64,000 nucleotides of DNA from CBDCWO01 sp965223405 (GTDB taxonomy: Bacteria > Bacteroidota > Bacteroidia > Chitinophagales > Saprospiraceae): positions 6,448,001-6,512,000 of the forward strand of contig CBDCWO010000006.1 in the NCBI GenBank assembly GCA_965223405.1, written 5' to 3'. Positions 1 to 7,801 of this stretch are shown here, in pieces; position 1 is the first letter of the stretch, and each line of letters begins with the position of its first letter. Position numbers and translations under genes: made by a program. The notes under the pieces were generated by a model, which ran no database searches, was not told the origin of the DNA, and saw nothing but the letters and a program-made list of their open reading frames with translations.

Positions 1-373
1 GTTATACATCTTATTTAACTATAAACTGTTCCATTTATTCCAGCCACTTTTTTGACTTCCGTCACCGTACGACGTATTAAACCCTTTTGCAATGCTACAT
101 TTCCTTAGCTTAAAGCCTCGTACACTGCCTTATGGAAATCAAGATTTTTTGTTACTTTTTCATCCGAAAAAGTAAGGGAAAAAAAGATTATCCCCGAACG
201 ACTAAACTATAACCACGAACCAAAACAAAACGACTGTATTGGTGTATGAAACAAAGTATGGCCCCCTGCTGGCTGGCCTGAGCTCTGCAGGTGAACGTTC
301 ATTTCTTGGGATCATACTGCATCTATCTTCCAGTGGAATGGAGCCTCTGATTCCTCAACCAAGAGAACCATCT
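1..373. other. Non-coding stretch at the window's left edge
   Basis: I see no supportable gene here. The only notable structure is a perfect 10-bp inverted repeat with a 4-nt loop at 152-175 (TTACTTTTTC / GAAAAAGTAA). It lies about 200 bases beyond the stop of the permease gene. It could act as a weak terminator, but there is no clean T-run after it on either strand. An open frame on plus at 239-466 runs antisense into the permease and has no recognisable content. Confidence 0.5.
152..175. repeat. Perfect 10-bp inverted repeat, 4-nt loop
   Basis: The arms TTACTTTTTC (152-161) and GAAAAAGTAA (166-175) are exact reverse complements around ATCC. It could end the minus-strand transcript of the PadR/permease operon. 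This is inferred from position only, because the T-runs lie inside the stem rather than after it. Confidence 0.4.
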
Positions 374-3004
374 CTATTCATGCCGCAACAGTCCGGTAGG
401 ATTCTGTTTGGTCGCCTTCAATATCTGCAAACTTACCGTACTCAAGATCATCATGACCAACAATAATGTGGCTGCCGGATAGAGCCACCACAATATCTGC
501 ACACGATAAGCGAAGTGATTCAGCCACCCGGTAAGCACATAGTGGATCAAGGGCACGATCATCAGCATGGCCAGCATGGATTTATAAATGTAGGTCTTAA
601 CAAATAGGGCATACAGAGAGAACAGGGAAGCACCGAGAATCTTACGGATTCCGACTTCTTTGATCCGATTGTTGATCATGAAGGTGATCATTCCATAGAT
701 GCCCAGGCAAGCCAGTAAAATGGCTAATATTGAAAAGGCCTGGATCATATGGCTCAACTTTTCCTCAGACCGGTACATACGCTCGAGATCAGCATCTAAA
801 AACTTCCACTCCAACGGAATACCCTCCGCCACTTGCTGCCAGGTATTCTCTAACAGGGTGATTTGATTTTTGAGATTTCCAGGATTGAAACGTACGTACA
901 TGTATTCCAGATCAATAAAAGGCAGGAGCATCACTGCCGGACCTATCTCTTGATGTAAAGAGGTGTAATTGAAATCTTTAACCACCCCTACAATCGTACG
1001 CGGACCTTCCAAATCGAAGAAATGGACCTGCTGGCCTATCGGTTCTTCCAGACCGAGCAGTTCGACGGCTTGCTGGTTGATGATAACCGCCTGAGTAGTG
1101 TCCCGGCTGTGTTCTCTAGAAAACACCCGACCTTGTTCAAGAGATAATCCTAAAGTCGTAAAATAATCGTAATCCGCCTGATTAAAGAATATCATCTTAT
1201 TCATTTCAGGACCTTCTCCCACCTTACGGATCACACTGAATGGCCAGGGCTCCCCTACTACCCTTTCACTTCGACTCACACTCCTAACGGCAGAATTCCG
1301 GACCAACTCCTCTTTGTATACTCCAAAGAATCGTGACATTTCTTCCGGGAGCATTTTGATTAATACTACATTCTCTGCATGATATCCCGTTTCCGCATGG
1401 GTCATGAACCTGATTTGTCTAACCATGATAACTGCCGTACAAATCAGACCGATGGAAATGGCAAATTGCAGGGTCACCAAAACATGCTTAAATTGAAACG
1501 GGTTTTGTCTCTCCCCTTTTAGCGTTCCTTTTAAAGAATTAATAATCTTCAGTTTGGATAAGTTAAGCGCTGGATACAGGCCTGATACCACACCTAAGAC
1601 TATTCCTGCGGCCAGCAATACAGGAATCACCTTAACGATCTCGGAAAAACCCAGATCGAAATCCCAGTGCATGAATCTAGAAATTGTGGGAAAAACAAAA
1701 TAAATAATACCAATTGAGAGAATCAAACAAAAGAAAACCAGGAGTAAAGACTCTGTAAGCAACTGAATTACAATGCCTTTCCTTTGTGCACCCAACACCT
1801 TTTTGACACCGGTGGCTCTACGACGATGGATGGATAATGCGTGCGTCAGGTTGGAAAAATTGAATCCCGCTATCAAAAGTATTAATAGGGCTACCAGCAG
1901 GAGTACATTTACGCTGAGTCGACTACCAAAACGGACATGGCTAGCCACATCATCAACCATACCGGCCGATCCCAGATAGATGTCCGTTAAGTTTTGCACA
2001 ATTGGCTGCATCGGGCTGGGATCTTCCGGATTTAGATCTCTGAAATATTGGGCTAACTCCGCTTCAAAATGTTTGGGATCTGAGTTTGGTTTTAATTCTA
2101 TGTAAGTTAAAAATCCAAGCCAACTCCAACTGGTCAAGTCCGATGCATAACCCTCAGGAACGGTGTAGGTGGGAAACGACACTAAAAAATCAAAATTCAA
2201 ATGAGAATTATCGGGCAGGTTGGCTAAGACTCCGGTGATTTTCAAGGTGGTGGTGTGGTTGAACAACAAAGTTTTACCCACCGGATCGGGATCATTGAAA
2301 TATTTGAGGGCCAGGTCCCTGGTGATGACCACTGAATTAGGTTGATCCAAAGCCGTTTGCGGATCTCCCGATAATAGGTCAAAAGGCAATAGGTCGAGAA
2401 AAATGGAATCTGCATAATAGCCATGATCTTCATAAAAATGGATATCTCCATTGGAGAATAAACAGTTCATGGCATAACGCAGTCTGGAAATTTTAGCCAG
2501 TTCTGAAAATTGACCCCGGATTCCCGGGGCCAGGGCGGGAGGAGAATTCACCAGAGTAGTCACATTACCGGAATTATCCTGAAAGGCAAAATTGATGCGG
2601 TACACACGCTCCTGATTGTGGTGAAACCGATCAAAAGATCGTTCGTGATTAAGAAAGAACAGAATCAATAGAAAACTGCTCAAGCCGAGAGTTAATCCAA
2701 AGATGTTTATTAAGGTGTAGGTCTTATGTTTAATCGTGTGTCTCCAGGCAATTTTAATATTGTGTCGAATCATAACTCGGTGATTAAATAAAATGCGATT
2801 CCTTTTTTTCCATGCAAATGGACGACAGAGATCAAAAACTTCCAGGATGAAACAGAGATCTGCATACCACTTCCCTGATGCTTTGGTCCGCTTTTCATGT
2901 AATTCATACAGATCTCCCAGGATGGTCTCCAAGATCTCATCGAAGCAATACCAGCGGAGGAATGCCTCTGCCAGCCGGGGAGGTTTGGATCGTGGACTAT
3001 CCAT
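374..3004 (-). CDS. MacB/FtsX-type ABC transporter permease with N-terminal permease-prefix domain
   Basis: This is an inner-membrane permease of the macrolide-export/lipoprotein-release class, about 876 residues. Domains in order: a cytosolic prefix of about 75 residues typical of permeases paired with PadR regulators (contains ILGDLYELHEKR), a transmembrane helix near residues 95-115, a MacB-like periplasmic core, three helices of the first FtsX domain (about 375-490), a second periplasmic core, and a second FtsX domain at the C-terminus (LLACLGIYGMITF, EVGIRKILGAS). No ATPase gene is adjacent, so the nucleotide-binding partner must be elsewhere. The frame opens with TTG at 3007 followed directly by ATG at 3004; I chose the ATG. 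It overlaps the PadR stop by a few bases, so the two genes are translationally coupled. The substrate is unknown. Confidence 0.9.
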   Translation of the reverse strand: MDSPRSKPPRLAEAFLRWYCFDEILETILGDLYELHEKRTKASGKWYADLCFILEVFDLCRPFAWKKRNRILFNHRVMIRHNIKIAWRHTIKHKTYTLINIFGLTLGLSSFLLILFFLNHERSFDRFHHNQERVYRINFAFQDNSGNVTTLVNSPPALAPGIRGQFSELAKISRLRYAMNCLFSNGDIHFYEDHGYYADSIFLDLLPFDLLSGDPQTALDQPNSVVITRDLALKYFNDPDPVGKTLLFNHTTTLKITGVLANLPDNSHLNFDFLVSFPTYTVPEGYASDLTSWSWLGFLTYIELKPNSDPKHFEAELAQYFRDLNPEDPSPMQPIVQNLTDIYLGSAGMVDDVASHVRFGSRLSVNVLLLVALLILLIAGFNFSNLTHALSIHRRRATGVKKVLGAQRKGIVIQLLTESLLLVFFCLILSIGIIYFVFPTISRFMHWDFDLGFSEIVKVIPVLLAAGIVLGVVSGLYPALNLSKLKIINSLKGTLKGERQNPFQFKHVLVTLQFAISIGLICTAVIMVRQIRFMTHAETGYHAENVVLIKMLPEEMSRFFGVYKEELVRNSAVRSVSRSERVVGEPWPFSVIRKVGEGPEMNKMIFFNQADYDYFTTLGLSLEQGRVFSREHSRDTTQAVIINQQAVELLGLEEPIGQQVHFFDLEGPRTIVGVVKDFNYTSLHQEIGPAVMLLPFIDLEYMYVRFNPGNLKNQITLLENTWQQVAEGIPLEWKFLDADLERMYRSEEKLSHMIQAFSILAILLACLGIYGMITFMINNRIKEVGIRKILGASLFSLYALFVKTYIYKSMLAMLMIVPLIHYVLTGWLNHFAYRVQILWWLYPAATLLLVMMILSTVSLQILKATKQNPTGLLRHE

Positions 3005-3326
3005 CAAGACCCAAGTTTAGTCCCGGGATGTTCTTGGACAACTCTTGTCTTAACTCATGTGCAGCTACCAGGGCCTTTTTGCCATGAGCAGTAAGCGTAT
3101 AAAACTTTTTTCGGCGGCCGCCTCTTTCAGAGGTAGCTCCACCTTCCCATGACTTGAGAAAACCTTTGTTTTCCAATCTATATAGTGCCGAATGCAAAGC
3201 TCCGACACTGGGATTCCGCTTCCCTTTTGCCTGAAGCGTTTCTTTAATTGCCACACCATAGGCCTCATCCTCTAAAGATCCTACAGCCAATAGAACCAAC
3301 TCTTCAAAAGCGCCGAGTTTAATCAT
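2997..3326 (-). CDS. PadR family transcriptional regulator
   Basis: A 109-residue winged-helix protein with the classic PadR opening (LGAFEELVLLAVGSLEDEAYGVAI) and the wing region (LHSALYRLENKGFLKS...RKKFYTLTAHGKKAL). It is the first gene of an operon with the permease, overlapping its start. In Bacteroidota such PadR proteins typically sit immediately before MacB-like permeases with the prefix domain, so a local repressor role for the transporter is likely. Its own upstream region carries two 15-bp direct repeats over a good Bacteroidota-type promoter (listed separately), consistent with autoregulation. Confidence 0.93.
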   Translation of the reverse strand: MIKLGAFEELVLLAVGSLEDEAYGVAIKETLQAKGKRNPSVGALHSALYRLENKGFLKSWEGGATSERGGRRKKFYTLTAHGKKALVAAHELRQELSKNIPGLNLGLDG

Positions 3327-3330
3327 TTTA

Positions 3331-3378
3331 TTCCTATTTGCAAATCAAATGTATACTATTTCTTTCCTATTTGCAAAT
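3331..3378. promoter_or_regulatory. Paired 15-bp direct repeats: candidate PadR operator
   Basis: TTCCTATTTGCAAAT occurs exactly at 3331-3345 and again at 3364-3378, start to start 33 bp (about three helical turns). Each copy contains the perfect palindrome ATTTGCAAAT. The distal copy covers the -33 element and the proximal copy lies just downstream of the -7 element, so a protein bound to both would block transcription. Assigning them to the adjacent PadR is an inference. Confidence 0.6.
3346..3377 (-). promoter_or_regulatory. Bacteroidota-type promoter for padR/permease
   Basis: On the minus strand, TACATTTG (plus 3346-3353) matches the -7 consensus TAnnTTTG. A TTTG (plus 3374-3377) lies 20 nt upstream of it, matching the -33 element at the expected spacing. 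The start codon is at 3326, leaving a leader of roughly 10-15 nt. This is the only promoter in the window where I found both elements at the right distance. Confidence 0.65.
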
Positions 3379-3446
3379 TAAATCTGATATTAGATTGTCT
3401 TTACCTTGGTGAGACCTGCAGATGCTCTAGTCAATAAAATGTACAG

Positions 3447-3770
3447 TTATTTAGGTTTCAGGCTCATGACATAATCATAACTCTCATCCAGGAATTTGGC
3501 CAAATGGTCCAGGTCCTCCAACATGTTTTCCGGAACCAGAACATATCCACGCATGATGGCATTATACGATTTATACAGGGTCGTATCCCATTCTTCCAGG
3601 TACTTCTTCTGGATCTCTTTGGAAAATCGTATTCCAATTTCACCATCTTTGTTCAGAAGGGAAAACATATATCCATTGGCCGAGGTGTAGGGCATATTTT
3701 TACCTTTCCGTTCAAACCTTGGACATCTGGAAATCAGTGCATCATAAAGTTTTAATTTTTCTTCCCACAT
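3447..3770 (-). CDS. TfoX/Sxy-like N-terminal domain protein
   Basis: A 107-residue small cytosolic protein. The pattern of a basic loop, a short hydrophobic strand (NGYMFSLL), DGEIGIRFS, a MRGYVLVPENML segment, and a C-terminal helix ending in SLKPK resembles the TfoX N-terminal fold. Despite the family name, such stand-alone proteins are not known to regulate competence in Bacteroidota. It lies 2 bp downstream of the SRPBCC gene, so the two are cotranscribed. The assignment is by motif resemblance only. Confidence 0.6.
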   Translation of the reverse strand: MWEEKLKLYDALISRCPRFERKGKNMPYTSANGYMFSLLNKDGEIGIRFSKEIQKKYLEEWDTTLYKSYNAIMRGYVLVPENMLEDLDHLAKFLDESYDYVMSLKPK

Positions 3771-3772
3771 GA

Positions 3773-4213
3773 TTATTGTCTTTCAACAAATTCTTTGAAT
3801 TGTTTCATCCATTTTTCTCCTTGTTTTCTGAACATGCCTGGAAATAATAACGCCATGAGCTTTGGCATGAACCCACTGAATCGGGTGTATTCAAATTCAT
3901 ATTCATACAAGGTCCTCTGCTCATCAAGTGCTGTAAATTCGCATTTCATGGTATTGTCCATATGCTTATGGTGGTAAAAAGCCTCGAATAGATCAGGAAG
4001 CTCATTTTTTATAATGGTCTCAGTCAATACCATTTCCCTTTTTTCATCTTTGTAATACATCTTGGAAACAACTCCATTTTGACCTTGTTCACCACTAATT
4101 AATTCTTTTTTTACAAATCCATCTTGATATTCTTTGAGATAAGCCGGGTCTGCAAAAAGCCGGGTAACCAATGCAATGGGTTTGTTGATTTCGATAGAAC
4201 CTTTGATATGCAT
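3773..4213 (-). CDS. SRPBCC (START-like) family protein
   Basis: A 146-residue protein with the helix-grip opening GSIEINKPIALVTRLFADPAYLKEY, a run of beta strands, and a long C-terminal helix (GEKWMKQFKEFVERQ) that normally closes the hydrophobic ligand cavity. Family members bind lipids, polyketides or other hydrophobic ligands; the ligand here is unknown. It precedes the TfoX-like gene by 2 bp, and the membrane AraC gene lies 73 bp upstream on the same strand, so all three may form one unit. Confidence 0.8.
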   Translation of the reverse strand: MHIKGSIEINKPIALVTRLFADPAYLKEYQDGFVKKELISGEQGQNGVVSKMYYKDEKREMVLTETIIKNELPDLFEAFYHHKHMDNTMKCEFTALDEQRTLYEYEFEYTRFSGFMPKLMALLFPGMFRKQGEKWMKQFKEFVERQ

Positions 4214-4286
4214 AATATCTATTTTTAAGCATAATTATGAACTTCATGCCAATTTCAGGTTACAAAACCGTTATGTAACCAAAAAT

Positions 4287-5375
4287 TTACAAAATTTCTT
4301 CGCTTTTTACCCTTTCGAGATATTGTGAAGGGGATATCCTCTCAAATTCTTTAAATGCCCGGTAAAAGGAAACCTTATTATTGAAGCCTACCCGGTAGGA
4401 AATATCTATCAGTCTAACTTTGGAAGGTTGCATAGTACGAATTACCTGCTTAGCTTCATTTATCCGGTACCGGTTCACCAGTTTTTTGAAGGAGCAATTA
4501 AATCTTTGGTTAATGATCCTGGATACATAGGATGGAGAGAGCGAAATGGACTCTGCAAATTTTTGCAAACTTAGATCTTCATCCAAATAGATTTTGTCTG
4601 ATTCAAACTTGTCAAGAATCAGTTGTTCATGCATTTTGCGCTGTGGTATATTGCTTAAATCCGGTGTATTTACATTAAATAAGCTTGATTTGTCAATTAC
4701 TTTGAAGGCTATGGATTGAATTATAAAAGTCATCGCCAGCATACTCATTTGATTGATCGTAGCAAAATTTAGCTGGCTAAGGGGTTGAATTACAAAATAG
4801 ATCAGATGCAAAACCAAAAATGCTGAGTAACCCAATAATACCAAGCGGTACCAATTGACCAGGATGTTGTTGGTCACTTGATTTCTAAATTGATTCAGCT
4901 TTGCAACACTTAAATAAATGTAGATGCCGATATACAAAAAAAAGCTGAGACTAAAATAAAATCCCACACTCTGATAGGAAGGAATTTGATTCATGAACTG
5001 CTCCACGAATTCCAATTTTCCCGCTCCACTTTGAAAGTAAAAAGGAATATTAGAAAGAAGCATCAATGCAAATGGAATGAAATGCAAAAATGATTTTTGC
5101 GACATCTTAAAACCTTTGATGGTAATGGCAAAGGTCATAAGCAACATTAACGGAGGTTTCAAAAAACTGATGGGATAGCTGATACCCAATAAATGAGGCA
5201 TTACCTCAATCATTTCAGTTTCTACCATGAGCCTTTCAAAAAGAGTGATCCCTTCGACGATCAAAAGCAGGGCAAATAATTTCTTAAACAGGGATCCGGG
5301 AGCAGATCTAATGAGGATTAAGGCAATAAAAAGGGCTTGAATTGTACCATAGGCAATTAAGATATTGATGATCAT
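4287..5375 (-). CDS. Membrane-anchored AraC family transcriptional regulator
   Basis: A 362-residue protein. Residues 1 to about 225 form roughly seven hydrophobic helices (for example IAYGTIQALFIALILIRSA and LLLMTFAITIKG). Residues about 250-360 form the AraC double helix-turn-helix, with LSLQKFAESISLSPSYVSR as the first helix-turn-helix and DISYRVGFNNKVSFYRAFKE as the second. This 7TM-AraC architecture is common in Bacteroidota and suggests a membrane signal converted directly into DNA binding. The target is unknown; the SRPBCC/TfoX pair downstream is the nearest candidate. Confidence 0.88.
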   Translation of the reverse strand: MIINILIAYGTIQALFIALILIRSAPGSLFKKLFALLLIVEGITLFERLMVETEMIEVMPHLLGISYPISFLKPPLMLLMTFAITIKGFKMSQKSFLHFIPFALMLLSNIPFYFQSGAGKLEFVEQFMNQIPSYQSVGFYFSLSFFLYIGIYIYLSVAKLNQFRNQVTNNILVNWYRLVLLGYSAFLVLHLIYFVIQPLSQLNFATINQMSMLAMTFIIQSIAFKVIDKSSLFNVNTPDLSNIPQRKMHEQLILDKFESDKIYLDEDLSLQKFAESISLSPSYVSRIINQRFNCSFKKLVNRYRINEAKQVIRTMQPSKVRLIDISYRVGFNNKVSFYRAFKEFERISPSQYLERVKSEEIL

Positions 5376-5838
5376 TTGTTTGCGAGGACTAAAATATTTT
5401 ACATACGAAAGTTCTAAAGGGTGATAAGATACACAATTTCATCTATTAGTCTTTGGTGTTTCTCTACCCTATTGCCGTAATTTGATACCTCGTTTTGTAA
5501 TTTCAGGCATTTGATTTCGGGTAGTGAGAGACTAATTTGGCCAAAATTTGAGAGCAAATTTATTTCTTGTTAGACCCTCTGAATAATTTGAGACTTCCCG
5601 CCTCAATCAACATCGTTGTTTCTTTAGGCGTACTCAACTAAAGTTGATAATAGTTGAGGGGGTATCAAGGTTCCTCCGGTTGTTAGAAGATCCCGTAATT
5701 CCACCCCCTAAACCCCCTCAAGGGGGAAAAGTCTTTAGCCAGGCCTTACACATCATTATAGATCAAAACTTAGCCGGTCTTGCTCCCGAATCCCAATCCA
5801 AACCTCGTCGAAGTACCCGTAGTTTAAAAACCAGATTT
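5376..5838. other. Non-coding left flank of the repeat island
   Basis: No gene is supportable. The stretch contains an inverted copy (about 5697-5727, ATTCCACCCCCT...CCCCTCAAGGGGGA) of the G-rich core found in the downstream 250-bp units, and the left copy of an imperfect direct repeat (5715-5769) whose partner lies at 8945-9004. The short plus-strand frame at 5644-5853 crosses these repeats and is not credible as a gene. Confidence 0.5.
5715..5769 (+). repeat. Imperfect direct repeat flanking the island, left copy
   Basis: The segment runs from CCCTCAAGGGGGAAAAGT to CATTATAGATCAAAAC and recurs in the same orientation at 8945-9004 with a 5-bp length difference in the middle. The two copies bracket the tandem array, hexamer tracts and insertion sequence, so the whole ~3.2 kb could be a composite repeat or could have been duplicated by recombination between such copies. 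Confidence 0.7.
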
Positions 5839-6710
5839 CCGGACCTGAAATGAAGAAAAATATCGAGAATCGATATTGACAATTATGAGATCCAAACTTG
5901 AAACCGAGTTTGTCCCCCTTGAGGGGGCAGGGGGTGGAATTGGCAGGTCAAATCACTTTGTTTCTCTTATTGATCTTCCACATGGCCAAATAAATTTGGC
6001 CAACCCCTGAAGTAACAGTATCCTGGTTTACTCTCTAATTCAAACCTAAATGTCTGAGGTGTATCGGTGATTAATTTATCAATGAACTCCGGATCTGAAA
6101 TGAAGAAAAATATCGGGAATCGATATTGACAACTATGAGATCCAAACTTGAAACCGAGTTTGTCCCCCTTGAGGGGGCAGGGGGTGGAATGGGCAGGTCA
6201 AATCACTTTGTTTCTCTTATTGATCTTCCACATGGCCAAATAAATTTGGCCAACCCTTGAAGTAACAGTATCCTGGTTAACTCTCTAATTCAAACCTAAA
6301 TGTCTGAGGTGTATCGGTGATTAATTTACCAGAGAATTCCGGATCTGAAATGAAGAAAAACTCGGGAATCGATATTGAAAATTATGAGATCCAAACTTGA
6401 AACCGAGTTTGTCCCCCTTGAGGGGGCAGGGGGTGGAATGGGCAGGTCAAATCACTTTGTTTCTCTTATTGATCTTCCACATGGCCAAATAAATTTGGCC
6501 AACCCCTGAAGTAACAGCATCCTGGTTTACTCTCTAATTCAAACCTAAATGTCTGAGGTGTATCGGTGATTAATTTACCAGAGAATTCCGGATCTGAAAT
6601 GAAGAAAAATATCGGGAATCGATATTGACAACTATGAGATCCAAACTTGAAACCGAGTTTGTCCCCCTTGAGGGCAGGGTTGTTCACTTCTAAAATATTA
6701 ATATACGTGA

Positions 6711-7274
6711 TTAGTTAATAAGTAATTGAGATTCATAAAGTTTGTTTGCATATTTTTCAATTCCAGTTTTGATACTTTTTATATTATTGGCCCTAAATAT
6801 ATTTATAACTGCATGTCTGATTGTAGATATAGTCCCACTTAGATCCATTCCTTTTACCCTGCCTTTATCTTCATTCAAGATAGCATCTTTTACCCAATGA
6901 AGCCGATTCTCAATTCCCCAGTGACTTCTTATTTTGGAGGTGTAATATTCTGCTGATATTTCTTTTTTACTCGTTATGTAATAATGAATTTTGTAGTAGC
7001 TTTTTGACCCTCTCGTACCAAAATTATTGAGTTTTATAATATGCTCTGAGCTAGGCCAATCTTTGTGCCTTTTTTCTTTTGGAAAATGGTATAAGAATAG
7101 ACTTCTATTTTCCTCTCTGCCTCTATTGATTTCTTTTATGTAATCAACATCAATAGGATCACTATTGCGGATACGTTCTTTGATTATTGACAGTAAGCCT
7201 TTATGATTGCCTTTGACTTGAATTACATAATCATTTCCTGATGCCACAATAACTTCCTCGGTTTTTTTTTGCAA
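6711..7274 (-). CDS. ISAs1-family transposase, C-terminal frame (needs -1 shift)
   Basis: It continues the transposase in the -1 frame: KKTEEVIVASGNDYVIQVKGNHKG joins directly onto the DALHCKK of the upstream frame, and HWGIENRLHWVKDAILNED carries the third catalytic residue (Glu). The listed start is a TTG at 7274 inside the overlap, which is probably not a real start. Without a shift this frame lacks two of the three catalytic acids, so on its own it is non-functional. Confidence 0.8.
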   Translation of the reverse strand: MQKKTEEVIVASGNDYVIQVKGNHKGLLSIIKERIRNSDPIDVDYIKEINRGREENRSLFLYHFPKEKRHKDWPSSEHIIKLNNFGTRGSKSYYKIHYYITSKKEISAEYYTSKIRSHWGIENRLHWVKDAILNEDKGRVKGMDLSGTISTIRHAVINIFRANNIKSIKTGIEKYANKLYESQLLIN

Positions 7275-7801
7275 TGCAAGGCGTCCATTGTAAATGTTAC
7301 TCCTTTTAACTCAAGGCTTTTTATCAATTCCTGGGCCACTGTCCCTTCATTTGATTCTTTGTTAGACATTGATGCACTTGTCAATACCAAACCCAATTCA
7401 TCACAGAATACACTAACTATTGACTTATAATCTTGTTTACTTCCGTGTTTATCTCTAACTGTAGATCCTATCGCTTTTCCGTCTACAGCTAACCATACAT
7501 CTCGTTGTGTATCAACTATTTGTTTTATCCAACTAAAAAGTGCTTCATTCAAATCAGAATAGGAAACGTCTCTAAGAATCTTAAAAACTGTTGTCTTACC
7601 GGGTACTCCATGCTGAAGATTATAGCGATCTATAAAATAATCTTCATTATTCTTAATAAATCTTGATATTTCATTTATACCAAAGCGTCCACTAATCCCA
7701 GCAAGGATAACCATTTCTAAAAAAGCAGCCAAACTAATTCTTTGGCCTTGAGGCCTCCTAAAATCTTTTATCTCTAACAAATAATCAAACAAGGGTTTCA
7801 C
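7223..7801 (-). CDS. ISAs1-family transposase, N-terminal frame
   Basis: It encodes the N-terminal part: the transposase-associated region (FRRPQGQRISLAAFLEMVILAGISG, shown here in part) and the first catalytic segment WLAVDGKAIG, then VTFTMDALHCKKK with the likely second catalytic aspartate. The frame then runs off into an unrelated 11-residue tail (PRKLLWHQEMI) after a run of nine A residues (plus-strand T at 7262-7270). The family normally has one uninterrupted gene, so the full enzyme needs a -1 shift on this run or the run has lost a base. Confidence 0.85.
   Translation of the reverse strand: MKPLFDYLLEIKDFRRPQGQRISLAAFLEMVILAGISGRFGINEISRFIKNNEDYFIDRYNLQHGVPGKTTVFKILRDVSYSDLNEALFSWIKQIVDTQRDVWLAVDGKAIGSTVRDKHGSKQDYKSIVSVFCDELGLVLTSASMSNKESNEGTVAQELIKSLELKGVTFTMDALHCKKKPRKLLWHQEMIM
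7262..7270 (-). promoter_or_regulatory. A9 slippery run at the transposase frame change
   Basis: Nine A residues on the coding strand. Read in the upstream frame it is TGC AAA AAA AAA CCG; a slip of one base back gives ACC GAG GAA, which matches the downstream frame exactly. Candidates are programmed -1 frameshifting, transcript slippage, an inactivating loss of one A, or a homopolymer sequencing error. Confidence 0.6.

Noticed and set aside
239..466. 75-codon plus-strand frame at the left edge
   Set aside because: Mostly antisense to the well-supported permease gene and without recognisable motif.
6466..6687. A 73-codon minus-strand frame at the left end of the insertion sequence
   Set aside because: Its first codons lie in the IS end and target duplication and the rest in the repeat unit, so the start is an accident of insertion.
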